64,000 nucleotides of DNA from Bicyclus anynana (GCF_947172395.1 NC_069085.1:18106698-18170697); one strand, 5' to 3'. Shown: positions 1 through 11,156, counted from the stretch's first letter. Program-made: numbers and translations. Notes: generated from the sequence alone by a model not told the origin.

Positions 1-351
1 GTACCCTAAATAAAATTTGAAAAGTCGATATAAATTGGCGGGATACTAATCTGTTATATAACAGTGACGGAGTTTAAAAAAATAGATAATGATTAAAAAA
101 TATAATGACAATTAATTTTAAATATTATGTAGTATTTAATATTTAAAAAAATCTAAACTGAATTTTGTCTAAAGTAATATTTATTTCCGAACGACTATTT
201 GCCGTCTCATTTCTTCTCGCGCTTTCTATCTTTCTCTCTCCCCAAGACGCAGACGGTGGAATAAACAAGACGTTTTTACGGTGCATAGTGCAATCTGAAG
301 GTTTATTTTAAAAACCATATATAAATGTGAACCAGTAATTTTATCTTGCAA
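1..351. other. AT-rich spacer, nothing recognised
   Basis: AT-rich DNA without a usable reading frame. A short CT-rich patch (about 205-245) is the only compositional feature. No repeat family is recognised before the Helitron end at 352. Confidence 0.5.
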
Positions 352-920
352 CTAGCGGACGCCCGCGACTTCGTCCGCGTAAAAATTGATGTAAACTTCT
401 CTACCTCTACCTTACCCTGCTCGTAAACCTACCCAACCCTACCCTACCCTACCCTACCCCTACCTTACTCCTACCCTACCGCTAATGCTAACCCTTCCCT
501 CCCCCCACCTTACCCTACCCTAACCCTACTCGTAACCTATCCATACCCTATCCTACCCTACCCCTAATCTACCCCTACCCTACCCCTACCTTACTCCTAC
601 CCTACCGCTAACCCTAACCCTTCCCTACCCCTACCTTATCCCTACCCTAACCCTACCCTACCCGTACCCTACCCCTACCCTACCCTACCCTACCCTACCC
701 TACCCCTATCCTACTCCTCCCCTACCTTATACGTTCCATATCCTTCCCCTACCTCTACCTTGCCCCTACCCTACACTTTCCCTACCTTATCCGTACCCTA
801 CCCTACCCTACACTTTCCCTAAATTACCCCTACCCTACCTCTATCCTATCCCTACCCTCAGCAAAATTGGTCCAGCCTTTTGTGCGTGGTGCAATGACCA
901 AAAGACTATGATTTCCCAAG
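352..920 (-). mobile_element. Non-autonomous Helitron (Lep1-like) with internal CCTAC array
   Basis: Read on the minus strand, the element ends in CTAG (352-355) just inside a host A, with the hairpin that marks Helitron 3' ends directly upstream (GCGGACG...CGTCCGC within 356-379). Helitrons insert between A and T, start with TC and end in CTRR after a short hairpin; the 3' half of that signature is visible. The interior is a long CCTAC-type array (412-850), followed by a conserved GGTCCAGCC stretch near 870. The 5' TC end is not intact, because another Helitron in the opposite direction starts at 927. It encodes nothing and would need a RepHel protein supplied in trans. The name Lep1 is from memory. 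Confidence 0.75.
412..850. repeat. (CCTAC)n-type pentanucleotide array
   Basis: About 430 bp of CCTAC, CCCTA and CCCCTA units with frequent one-base drift, inside the Helitron. The complementary strand is a run of GGG tracts separated by 2-4 bases. Related shorter arrays sit in the Helitrons at 2395, 40239 and 44558, so the array travels with this subfamily. It is not the insect telomere repeat TTAGG. Confidence 0.9.
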
Positions 921-926
921 CGACTT

Positions 927-1117
927 CTATGCTAATACTATAAAGAGGTAAAGTTTGTGTGGTTGTCGGGGGTAATCTCTGGATCTACTGGACCGATTTG
1001 GAAAATTCTTTTACCAATAGAAAGCTACATTATTTGCGAGTGTCATAGGCTATGTTTGGTCCTCATATTCATACGGGAACGGGAACCACGTAATTGAAAC
1101 CGCGGGGCGTCATATAG
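927..1117 (+). mobile_element. Helitron-like element, plus orientation
   Basis: Starts TCTATGCTAATACTATAAAG (927), close to the common 5' end TCTATACTAATATTATAAAG seen elsewhere in the window. It then carries the usual interior (ACTGGACCGATTTGGAAAATT, tail GGGAACGGGAACCACG) and ends in an eroded hairpin plus CATATAG (1111-1117), where intact copies read CAGCTAG. About 190 bp, non-coding. It lies between two minus-strand copies, so this is a Helitron cluster. Confidence 0.7.
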
Positions 1118-1479
1118 CGGCATTTCTGCGACTTTCAGAAATTTTGTATTATCTCCGAAACTATATAACTAAATAACATACTGTAAAGGGCAAATCTTAT
1201 CTCTATAATATCCTTGTGATTATTAAATCATTTATTTTGATAAGGATTTAAGTTTAGTTGTGTAAATAATGACGTAAACCTTAGTTTAAAATTTAAATAA
1301 TTTATTAAAGTACTAAAGGTACTATATCTGCTAAAATATAAAAGATAGATATGGTGTCGCGGACTTTTTTGTAGAACTTTTAAAGGTTCAAAAAACCTCC
1401 ATACATTTATTTCAGTTATACGCAATGGTTGAGGCAGCGCATGCGAATAAGTAAGTTTTTCGGTCTGACCTGTAAGAGA

Positions 1480-1666
1480 AAACCCGCGATATCTCAGTAG
1501 TTATATATTATAGAAATATAAAATATAGCCTATAGCACTCCCCGATAACGTAGCATTCTACTGGTGAAAGAATTTTTAAAATCGGTCCAGTAGTTCCGAA
1601 GATTACCCCATTTCAAAAAATTGTTACAAACTTGCAAACTTTACCTCTTTATAATATTAGTATAGA
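1480..1666 (-). mobile_element. Helitron-like element, 3' end eroded
   Basis: The minus-strand 5' end is intact: the plus strand reads TATAATATTAGTATAGA ending at 1666 and followed by T. The interior has the GTGAAAGAATTTTTAAAATC and GGTCCAGTAGTTCCGA blocks. The hairpin and CTAG end are not recognisable, so the left limit is approximate. Confidence 0.7.
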
Positions 1667-1800
1667 TAAGCAATCTAGGTATTCCACCAAAGGAAAAGTG
1701 AATTCTATAACATTAGTGGTTCTTCGAGTAGGATGTAACGAGATTTTTACGTAAGTCATTCTCCTTAGAGAGAGCCGCCTAGCGGGGAGTAGTCACAACA

Positions 1801-1851
1801 TCGGTAAAGCAGTCGTCCAATTTGATTTGAATTTGACGACTGTTTTACCGA
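1801..1851. repeat. Short inverted repeat, 17-bp arms
   Basis: Arms at 1801-1817 and 1835-1851 match with one mismatch around a 17-base AT-rich spacer. A looser inverted pair (AATCAATTCC / GGGAATTGATT) lies at about 1962-2031 around a CGCTACGCTCGTGCG core. The origin of either is unknown. Confidence 0.6.
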
Positions 1852-2394
1852 CGTTCCAAGAGCGGGCCAAATAAATAGACATTAATTATAATTTCCTCGT
1901 AATCGAAATGAAATTTCCTCATATTCGAAATGAAAAGTAGAGTGTTTAACATGGGTAAAATAATCAATTCCTACTCGGACTATAGCCGCACTCGCTACGC
2001 TCGTGCGTCTAAATACCTCGGGAATTGATTCTTTCCACCCTCGGTTAACAATCTACTATTTACTAAATAAATCGGTGACTTGAATAAGGCAGTCGACTGC
2101 AGTCGTCGGTAGCTGTTGCCTCAGCCGTTGACAACGTCTTGCTTGTGTAAATAAACCCTAAGCGGAGACGTAAAATTTTTGGAGCCTTTGGATTGATTTC
2201 ATATACAATTCAAATTTATTTCAAGATCAAGTAAGTTTTAGTTTACAAACGAGTTTTGAAAGTTAAGTCCGACTTTACGAAGTGGTTTTACTTTGGGTTC
2301 GGAATGTTTTAAATTAAAATTAAAACATTTGAAAGAATCCAGACAGTCATGAATTTAACTAGCATAACGAAATTTATTTCAGAAATTATATATA

Positions 2395-2685
2395 TCTAAT
2401 ATATAAAAATAAGTCGGGTTTTCCTTCCTGACGCTATAACTCCAGAACGCACTAACCGATTTCCAAGGTTTTGCATTCGTTGGAAAGGTCTCGGGCTCCG
2501 TGAGGTTTATAGCAAAGAAAATTAGGGTTAGGGTAGGGGTAGGGTAGGGATAGGGTGGGGTAGGGTAGGGGTAGGATAGGGATAGGGTAGGGGTAGGGTA
2601 GGGGTAGGGTAGAGTGGGGCTAGGGTAGGGGTAGTTGAAAGTTTACATCGACTTTCACGCGGACGAAGTCGCGGGCGTCCGCTAG
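2395..2685 (+). mobile_element. Helitron-like element with GTAGG array
   Basis: Full-length element of 291 bp. It starts TCTAATATATAAAAATAAG after a host A, and ends with stem-loop GCGGACG...CGTCCGC followed by CTAG (2682-2685) and a host T. The interior has a unique block (TTCCTTCCTGACGCTATAAC) and then a GGGTA/GGGGTA array at 2522-2633. It is the opposite-orientation relative of the 352-920 copy, with the same hairpin and array. Non-coding. Confidence 0.88.
2522..2633 (+). repeat. G-rich GGGTA array with G-quadruplex potential
   Basis: More than ten GGG or GGGG tracts separated by 1-4 bases lie in 110 bp, which satisfies the simple G3N1-7 rule for intramolecular G-quadruplexes on this strand. 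It is part of the Helitron. The TTAGGG-like start is chance drift of GGGTA and not a telomere relic. Confidence 0.75.
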
Positions 2686-2918
2686 TAAATTATATAAACG
2701 ATTGGCTTATGGCAATCACGTCAGATATCAAACAAAGATGCCGCATCATATTCGGTCCATTAATTTAAAAGTATTATGCTACATACAGACACAATGACCT
2801 ACAGTATAGGAGGGAGAGATGAGATAAATTGCCTCAGATTAAATAAAAAAGTACCAATAATATAAAAGACCCAATAATATAAATGTGCTAAAATTACCTT
2901 ACAATTTTTTATATTGAA

Positions 2919-3062
2919 AGATAATAAACAGAAATCTAGGAAATAGCTGTGTTTAAAATACATTTAAATTTTCAACTTCTAGATATGAATACATATCTAG
3001 AAGTTGAAAATTTAAATGTATTTAAAAACACAGCTATTTCCTACATTTCTGTTTATTATCTT
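2919..3062. mobile_element. Near-perfect foldback palindrome, about 69-bp arms
   Basis: The arms (2919-2987 and 2992-3061) are reverse complements apart from one substitution and one small length difference, with a 4-base centre. Such a structure could be a foldback MITE or a palindrome made by template switching. No target duplication is obvious. The internal sequence is AT-rich and non-coding. It would extrude as a long hairpin. Confidence 0.8.
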
Positions 3063-4680
3063 ATATGTGAGCTGTTCAATGCACAATAACCCCGCTATCT
3101 AGGATCAATAATAAAATTTGTAATTAATCAAGACATTACAATCAACTCAAAGGTAAGAGTTTCATTGTGACTCATTACTTTTTTTGTCTGGGGCAAACAA
3201 TGTATGGAGAGTGGCACATCTTTAAATATCATTTACAAATTAATTATTACTTCCTTTATGAATATGAAAACAATCCGATTGCCGCAAATCAAGGTAGATC
3301 AGGAAATTCATTAACTGCACAGTATATATGACTTAATGAAATGCTGCCTCGTGTATAACTTATTTAAATTTTTCATTTATCTTAATGCAAAAAATAATAC
3401 CTGTACTTTGAATAAATATTAATTTTTCAATTTTTCAATTTTAACAAATGGACTTGGAATTTTCATTTGAGTCTGAACTTAATGAAATAAAATGGTTCTT
3501 ATTCATATGTATTCTGTGATTTCGTCGGATTAAATTAAATTCTTATTTCGTCAGATTAAATTTTGATTACAAGTTTTTAAATATTTTTTTAAACTTTAAT
3601 AATAAATAAAAGTACTTTAATTGCATTGCTAAATGTAATTGAACATATTTTTCTAACTTCAAAAAAGAAATGTTGCTATTTGAACAGGTGGCAACGTAAC
3701 CTTAAGGTACCTATTTGCCCATTACATTGAATGACTTACAACTATTCAGTGATCGCTGTATCTTCATTCTTTGTACTATAATTTGAAAAATAGCTTGTAC
3801 TCGTAGGTATGTAGCTACATATGTTAAGAGTTAAACGATTAATTGACCAGGTTACAATGTAAGGAGTCCGTTTCTTCGAAGAATGTTTCTTATATATGTG
3901 GTTTAATTATCCTCATCAAGTTTTGATAATAATTAGTACTCCTACAATTGAAATACAGGGATGTCCCGTATTTTTTTTAATTGTAAAGGCTAGTGTAGAT
4001 GCAATAACAACTGATGTCAAAAGTATTTTTTAAATATAGGCCGCTTTTACTTATCAATTTTCTTTCCAACTAAGCGCAACTCTCTATAGAATAAGTACGT
4101 ACTACGACAATAGTCCAACGGGGAGGAGTTCTCGTTCTTAAGTCCGACTCTTTAGCTGATGAGCTACTGAGGTAGATAAGAGCATACGTACGTTGCAGCT
4201 TACGCTAAGTGTGAGTTTATACTTAATATAAAAGCTTAGTCTTACCACAGAAAACATAAATGTACATCATATATCGTTTTACGGTTTTACGTTTTTACTG
4301 ACCAAATAAAAAAGTTCTTCTTTCTTTTTTATAAAAATCTAGACAAATATTGACAATAATGACAATAATAATAATATTTTTTTATTAACATTTCGTAGTC
4401 TTAGTGACAGTGAACTTGTAGGTTTCTGGGGTCACGTCCTATGTCTCCGTTGACGAGGGTCGGCCTTCTGTTGACAACTTGTCATTCTATTATAATTTAT
4501 TTCAACAAAACAAAATCCCTACTAGCTTTTATTTATAACCACTACAATATAATCAACTATGGGTAGGTACTCCGTTTTTAAGTAAAACTAACCTATGTGC
4601 TAATTTTTAGTACTAATCAGTAATACACTGATAATATCTATTTAAAATTTAAAAGTAAGATAAACAATAAAGTGAAATAA
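3063..4680. other. AT-rich spacer, nothing recognised
   Basis: No gene, repeat family or structural RNA is recognised. The stretch is AT-rich with poly-T and TAA runs (for example 4360-4385). Confidence 0.5.
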
Positions 4681-5155
4681 CGATCAAAATGAGCGAGATG
4701 TCTTTTTACTGTCGATCGAAATCAGCGATAAATAAATAAATAAATAACAATGAAAATAAAAATACAAAAAGCCTTTTATTTCTTCTTATTTACAATTAAT
4801 TAGGTGATAAGTGTTTTAATTTGTTAATTGTTGAATTAAGTAAGTTGTAATTTTAAAATGTTTATTTTCTTCCCTTTTATTTAAAAGAAGTACCCTTTAC
4901 TGTGAAGGGAGGCCTTTACCGTAAAAAAAATCAGCGATATGTCTTCTTTATAGTCCAATTAAAATGAGCGAGATGTCGACTTTGTAAGTTCGATAAAAAT
5001 GAGCGAGTTGTCTTCTTACTGTCGATCGAAATAAGCGAGGTGTCGTCTTTATAGCTCAATCAAAATGAGCGAGATATCGATTTTATAGTTTTGATGAAAA
5101 AATAGCGAGATATCGACTTAATATTTTAGATAAAAATGAGCGAGATGTCGCCAGT
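4681..5155. repeat. Degenerate ~34-bp tandem repeat, GAGCGAGATGTC core
   Basis: The motif AATGAGCGAGATGTC recurs with drift: GCGA cores sit at 4693 and 4725, then at 4934, 4968, 5003, 5035, 5069, 5105 and 5140. Spacing is 32-36 bases. Between cores lie recurring blocks of the kind TCTTCTTTATAG and TCGATC. An AT-rich spacer of about 200 bases, with a TAAA run at 4729-4746, separates the first two units from the other seven. Stops occur in every frame, so it is not protein-coding. It could be an old minisatellite or a cluster of binding sites; I do not recognise it. Confidence 0.8.
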
Positions 5156-5159
5156 TGCT

Positions 5160-7462
5160 ACAAACTTCAAGCGTGGTCACTAAACTCAACTTCAAGTGTT
5201 GAACGCGTAACGATTTAATTCACATATTAAAACATGAAATTGGAACCCTGTGGCGTACAAGATAGAGACGTCTGAGTAATCGGAGCGCGTTGTGGTAATT
5301 GAGACGAACGGCAGGAAAGCCGTGTGCCCACCGCAGGCGATTCTAGGAAATCCTTATTAGGCCAACGACACATTTTACTGTGTAACAGCGAACGTTGCCG
5401 AACGTCTAGTCGTGGCTACACGAACTTTGCAAAACGCTCTAACTTTTAAATAGATAAGACGACTAAAACTCACTTGGAATATGATGTACTACACGTTACT
5501 CGTAGTTGATCGTAAATAAAACTGAGCGAAATGCTTGTGAGTAAGTTAATCCGATACGACAGGTGAAAGGTCAAGCGTAAACTGATTGCGTTACGTGTTC
5601 TCAGCAATAGATATTACCGACGATTATTAACGATTTATACCGAGATAAAAGTACCCTAATTGTTATAAAACGAGTTATAAACTTAACATTTGCCGAAATT
5701 CGTCCAAATGTATTCAATCGTTTTCAAGCGATTGAGTAACAGTTGTAAACTTTATGTGTGTAAAATTACATTCAAATCAATTTAACAGTGTTTACGTGAT
5801 TGAGTAACTTACACCTAAACACAACAACCAGTACTTTCATATTTTAATTTAACTAGCTATTGTCCGCGGCAGCGTCTGCGTGTTTCCTTCTGAATCAGTA
5901 GATACTTTTCTTCTGGATAGTATACCTATTATAATGTAAAGTCGACAACATAATATTATACTGAACGTGTCATTAAAATCAGAAAAATCGCCCACGTTGT
6001 TAAAGTGTGAAATCGTAACAAACAGTCATATATTAAATCACATTCATATTTTATCGATTAATTAGTAGAAGCAGTAAAATTTTAGAATAAATTATTTCTA
6101 TAACTCTAAAGTAACGCTAAATGAGCTTACTAATAAAAAAGTTAAAAAAATATTTACTGACCATATTTGCCATATTATTAGGTACAGCAAATTAAGTGCC
6201 AATTACATGTGCATTGAAAAACAGCAGTTCATTAGCATCTCAAATACATATAATTATCTATACAAAAATGTATATTATATGTCTTCTCTTTGGCCGGTTC
6301 GGTCAACGTACCCTAAAATATACGAAAAGAGAAAGGCGAGTAATTATAATAAAATAACCATGCAGCATTAATAACTTTGCCAGTTTTATTATTTTGTTTT
6401 TATAGCGAACACTATATCATATTATTTTAGGTTTTATGATATTTCTAATGCATTTTATATAATAAACTGCTTGACTACTTTTATTTTAATCTTTGCAGAT
6501 ACTTGCTACGAGTACATCCATGTAGAATTCTGCTTTATTAACCACAATACCTTTTTTTGGCCTTTCGCAATTTGCTCAATTCGACGTATATTTAACTAAA
6601 CTTATTTTTAAATAAACTTGTATAGTTAATTCTGAATTAGATTTTAACTTATTTTTTTACATCAAATTTCAATGTAACAAAGCCTAAAGCTTGCTTCAAA
6701 CTTAGCTTGGAGTTGGACATAATTAAAACATACAGCCAAACAAAGAACTTCCTCCTCTGGAAATCGGTTTTAAAATGAAAATTCGTTTATCTAGTTTCGA
6801 GTAAATTTTAATTCTGTATTTGTCTAAAAGTACCAATTCTTATATTACTATATTATGTTTCTTGCGTAAAAAAACAAAATATATGAAAGCCTAATTTGAA
6901 CCAATACGACATACTGACACTCCTCTCAACAGAATAAGTATATACTCCTTACATATATGTATGGTTTAATCGAAAAGTGAATGTAGAAGAAATCATTAAA
7001 TATTAAAAAAAAAACAAGTGAATGTAGATCGGTAGGTTGCCGCCGCACCCTAACTGCCGGCCACGGCCACCGTGTACAAGGAATTATTCGCAATTAAATT
7101 CACGTAATAATGTTTACTTTATTCACATTAATTCAGTTCGCGTTGTGACGTTGGACGAAACGCGTCGATATTTATTTCTTTATTGATCGATATAATAGTG
7201 TTGTGCACTTTTATTTATTTATTGAAATTATTTTTATTTATTTGATGATTAATTGACAAAGTGTTGTACGCTTTCATTTATTTATTGATTCAATTGACCA
7301 AGTGTTGTGCACTTTTCGTTATATACGATTAAACTGTGACAGTGACTGGTGTAAATGTGTACAGAAAAGTATACTGCGGCATCTCTCCATACTGGTTTGT
7401 CTTTTTATTTTTTTTTATTTTGTATTTAGTAATAGTACTTCACAGATTAATCAATAATATAC
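5160..7462. other. Spacer with two eroded mobile-element ends
   Basis: Mostly unrecognised DNA. At 5853-5885, ACTAGCTATTGTCCGCGG resembles an eroded Helitron 3' end on the minus strand. At 6728-6775 a stretch ending in GGAAATCGGTT resembles the right end of the composite repeat found at 37406 and 49239. The stretch 7030-7075 is unusually GC-rich (GCCGCCGCACCC). At 7195-7320 a phrase GTGTTGTGCACTTTT recurs three times about 60-65 bases apart with drift, suggesting an old tandem duplication. Confidence 0.45.
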
Positions 7463-7812
7463 AGATGTAGCGTACTGAACAAGACGGTGTCGTACCCGTC
7501 ACGGATACGAAATTCAAAAACGAATACGTTCTCTTGTCAGTACGATACGAACCGTCTCATAAGTAATTTTTAATAATAATCAAGAAAAATGGCGTCTTAT
7601 GTTCTTAAATATTTAAAAAATTGTTCTCAAAAACTAAAGAAATAAGATGGAGTATTTTATTTGTTATTGTTGATTATTATATTAATTTAAGTAATTGTTG
7701 TTAGTGTTAAATTTTAAAATACATATTATGAAAAAAGTTTGTATATGCAGATGTTAAGAAAACGCGTGACTTTTGTTTTTTTTTGTGGGTTGCACCGGCT
7801 TCCGCTTTGTAA
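7463..7812 (+). repeat. Unnamed interspersed repeat, copy 1
   Basis: About 350 bp that match, in reverse orientation and with perhaps 75-80 percent identity by eye, the stretch 11672-12012. Shared landmarks in order: GGTGTCGTA, TCTTATGTTCTTAAATATT, AATTGTTGTTA, GTATATGCAGATGT, CGCGTGAC and CACCGGCTTC. No open frame is shared. A retroposon or MITE origin is possible but no termini are clear. Confidence 0.7.
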
Positions 7813-8136
7813 ACACTCTGTGGTTACTCTGTGTAGTATTTATGCTTTTTTCTTTTATTCCTCGTATTTTTGTAAACGTGGCTATTGAATGTTATGTATG
7901 TCATATACATGCAATGTTTTAGTATTTCAATAAGTCAGTTGTAATGCAGGTATTATTGTTCCGACTTACGTACCTACTATTCGTATGCAATTAATGTCTG
8001 TCTATGTTCACTAATAGTAGACAGCACGCAATGGCATATGTGTAATATATTATATATAGCTAACTATGTTTTATAAGGACGCTCGTAGCTTCTTTCCCAT
8101 TACATCAAAGGCGACCGTTAGTCTACGATATAATTC

Positions 8137-8580
8137 TTCGCTAAATAAATATAAAATACTGTTCTACGCTAAATAAATATAAAATATTATTCTACACTAA
8201 ATAAGTATAATATTATATTCTACGCCAAATAAATATAAAATACTATTTTATTTGTACCTTCTGGAGACCCTTGGGCCATAGAGTCGCAGTGCCAAAAGAT
8301 TTTACCGAATCATTTCACCGCGGTTTCGCGCAAAGGATCAGCCTGGCTGTCCAGCGCGGAAATGCAGCCAGTATTCTTTCCACCATTCCACGTGGGCATG
8401 ATTTGTATAGTTATTAGGATAAGTTAGCTTATGTTCCTTATTGTATTCTTTCTCAAATAAAAAAACTACTATTTTAAATAAATATAAAATATTATTCTAC
8501 GCTAAATAAATATAAAATATTATTCTACGCTAAATAAATATAAAATATTATTCTACGCTAAATAAATATAATATACTATA
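8137..8580 (+). repeat. 28-bp tandem repeat (CTACGCTAAATAAATATAAA), split by a LINE tail
   Basis: Unit CTACGCTAAATAAATATAAA + ATATTATT (28 bp) occurs about four times at 8137-8250 and again about four times at 8470-8580. The LINE 3' fragment at 8251-8470 separates the two blocks. The right block is more uniform than the left. The simplest reading is a retroelement insertion into an existing array, or later expansion on one side. Confidence 0.85.
8251..8470 (+). pseudogene. LINE-type retroelement 3' end (C-terminal ORF fragment plus 3' UTR)
   Basis: One frame reads to a stop at about 8411 and includes AQRISLAVQRGNAASILSTI, a C-terminal motif I associate with lepidopteran non-LTR retrotransposon proteins. 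It is followed by an A-rich 3' end with an AATAAA-like signal. The sequence after the stop recurs in reverse at 38932-39010. It is 5'-truncated, as LINE copies usually are. I cannot name the clade with confidence. Confidence 0.6.
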
Positions 8581-8667
8581 TATTCTCCGATTTATCAATC
8601 CGTGCGGCAACGCAACTCCGATCAAATTCTCGCAATACACATTATAATTCCAACTGCATTATTGGTG

Positions 8668-8865
8668 GAGGTTGATGATTCAGTGTACTTTCGGATCCTT
8701 TGAGTCATGAGGTCTTCTGTTCGAGTCCTGGGTAGGGCAATAATAATATGCAGGTTTACTTAAAACCTCAGCAATAGGCCGTATTTGGGAAGTTATTAGA
8801 GTTACCTATATCCCTGTGCCTCGTAGAGCACGATACACAGACCGACGGTCCCGGTAACGATTTAT
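8668..8865 (+). mobile_element. tRNA-derived SINE, family E (5' two-thirds)
   Basis: A B-box-like TGTTCGAGTCC lies at about 8722. Downstream is the body block ending CTGTGCCTCG...AGCACG and CGACGGTCCCGG that recurs in the other family E copies. The A box is eroded. The family's 3' third (CCCGCCAACCCGCATTG...) is missing here. Confidence 0.55.
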
Positions 8866-9527
8866 ACATTCCATTGAAATATTTATGTTTTATGTGGGTT
8901 ACCAAGATCTTACAAAAAATAACAAATTTAAAAGATTTTTTGTTGAAAATAAAATTATCTACGACTTTAGTCAAGTAACTTTGTCGCAGAACTAAAAATA
9001 ACAAATTTAGTGTAAATCGATAAAAGATTAACTTTTTTTTGCAATCAAAAAATCATCAGATCTTTTTTATAGATTTTGATAAAAAAATATTTAAGGGATA
9101 AGTAATTGTTATCAAAACCATTTTAAATTTTTATTATTTACATACATAATTAAGGTTTTACATTGAAAAAAATAATATGCAAACTATTCGTATTCGACGT
9201 ATTCATTATCTCCTACAAGCTCTGCAAAAGATAGAAAATCTCAACTAAATAACAAGTCTTTACTCTGGTAATAAGCTGGCATTGGTAGCAACGGTATCCT
9301 AGTGACCTCAGCCGAAAGTACGAGAAAAATGGCGGCCATCGATCCAGACCTTGTTACTCTTACATAACAGCCTCTGAAAATATATTATGACTGCCGGAGT
9401 AAGTCCCGCACTTACTCGTAAAATTCTAGCACTGTAAAAGGATCATTTTGACATTAGGCTAGTTGACATCTTTTTTAAATGGTTAATTTAAATCCGGGTT
9501 TAACCTGTGGGTTTAATAGGTTTTGAC

Positions 9528-9801
9528 GGCCGCGTGGAGCAGTGGGTAGTGACCCTGCTTTCTGCATCTACGGTTGTGGGTTCGATTCCTACAACTGGAA
9601 AATATTTGTGTGATGAGCATGGGTGATTTCCAGTGTCTGTGTGTATTTATACATTATATAAGTATTTATTATGTAGTATATAAATGTATATGAATATTAT
9701 AATATCAACTATCCTAGTACCCATAACACAAGCTACTCTGTATGCTTACTTTGGGACTAGAATGTGTATTGTTTAAGTATATTTATTTAAAATAAAAAAT
9801 A
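9528..9801 (+). mobile_element. tRNA-derived SINE, family C
   Basis: The promoter region resembles a tRNA gene: A-box-like TGGAGCAGTGGGTAG (9536) and B box GGTTCGATTCC (9581), about 45 bases apart, as expected for RNA polymerase III. The body follows (AAAATATTTGTGTGATGAGC, CAAGCTACTCTGTATGC) and then an A-rich tail at 9785-9810. Related copies lie at 19953 and 43728. Non-coding; it would depend on a LINE for retrotransposition. Confidence 0.82.
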
Positions 9802-10330
9802 AAAAAAAAAGTAGTGGAGTTGCATAAGGTTGGGGAAGCTACATCAGAAAAAAGAAACAAACTGAACTAAAAGACATACTTAATCATTTGTATGAACAAA
9901 AATAATAATAACTTCTGAGATCTTTTTCATCATAATCATTTATCTACCATTAAGAAAAGATTTAAATAAACTTATAAGGACCGTTAATCCGAAGGTTGCG
10001 CTTGTTTTTCATTCACCAATTTCTCCCATCGTGGATCCGTTTTTGTTACGTAATTTAAAGGATTACTATCCTTGCTTTTTATTTGGGCCATTGACGAAAA
10101 TGTCAAGTCAACTCGCACAAGTACACTAAGTACATGTATTGGATTCAATATTAGTTACAAAAAAAAAACATCGGGTAGGGGGCTCGCGACATATTTCTTC
10201 ATACTAAAATGGCCGTGGTACGAATAAGGTTGAGAAACCCTGATTTAAATGGTTCATAAAAAATTGTTCATTGTCGTTCTACTACATTGAAAACTACCCT
10301 ATTATAACGTCACTGCAATCTTACCCGAGC

Positions 10331-10502
10331 TACAGACCCCTGGATTTAACTGACCAGTCAAATTGTTCAGTTAAATCGTCTGTGTGACAAAAACTGTACA
10401 GTTAAACTGACGGACACTACCGTCAGTTTTAACTGTACAGTTTTTTGTAATGGTTGTGATTGAAATTAGATGAAACTGTACAGTTAAAACTGAAGGTCTG
10501 TA
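10331..10502. mobile_element. MITE with ~23-bp inverted ends and internal palindromes
   Basis: The ends TACAGACC...TTTAACTG (10331) and CAGTTAAAACTGAAGGTCTGTA (ending 10502) are inverted repeats with a few mismatches. The palindrome AACTGTACAGTT occurs several times inside, so the whole 172 bp can fold into a branched hairpin. No transposase sequence. The superfamily cannot be set because no clear target duplication is visible. Confidence 0.7.
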
Positions 10503-10641
10503 AAAGCGGTGTATGAATAAGAATCAATCTAACGTTGAAAGCGTATCATTTAGGATTTATATTGATAAAATTATTGTGTGTGTCTATATGGCTTGGTTTA
10601 CATTCATAACTTGTGTCTGTAGATAGGTCATTATATTAACA

Positions 10642-10920
10642 CGAGGACCCGATGGTCCAGTGATTAACCTTTCTGGCCTCGGGTTACGAAGTCCTATGTT
10701 CAAGTCCTGTCGAGTCCGGTCAAGCTGTGAAATATTGAGCATTTCTTCCAAGAAATTGTTAGTGAAAATCTCAGCTCGGAGTTGATAAATTGATGTTACA
10801 GAGAGCACTTTTAAACAATCGACGAGCTCTAATGATAGTTAATTAATATCTAATAGTCATCATTCATCATCTAAGCCCACCATCCAGTATTAAAACAGCG
10901 TGGTGTTCCTAAGCTCAATA
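10642..10920 (+). mobile_element. tRNA-derived SINE, family E
   Basis: A-box-like TGGTCCAGTGATTAA and B-box-like TGTTCAAGTCC about 45 bases apart, followed by family E body remnants. The family's 3' block appears at 10868-10920 (AGCCCACCATCCAGTATT...GCGTGGTG). A stray 3' block of the same family, without a 5' part, lies at 13262-13325. Confidence 0.6.
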
Positions 10921-11156
10921 TCATGCATTAAATTCAATTATATGTATTGTCGAGAAAAATCAATTGGCTAAATAGTCCACGTTCTTAGTTCACGTTACGT
11001 TACGTACAATGCATGTGTTGTTGGTTGATTGTTATGTAAGGCATTCTTCTTAGTATTGCTTTATATAGCCTGTATCCATACACCACACTTTAAACGTAAG
11101 TACTCGATGTAAATGCTACTGTATTTGTTTGATTTATTGCAGAAAATAAACACAAT

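Noticed and set aside
2522..2633. Telomere-like TTAGGG/TAGGG repeats
   Set aside because: The unit is GGGTA with drift inside a Helitron, and insect telomeres use TTAGG; the array is not terminal or pure.
9528..9600. tRNA genes (A and B boxes with correct spacing here and at 13850, 15965, 19953, 24597, 43728, 47318 and 62630)
   Set aside because: The heads do not fold into complete cloverleaves, and each continues into a conserved SINE body; they are SINE promoters.
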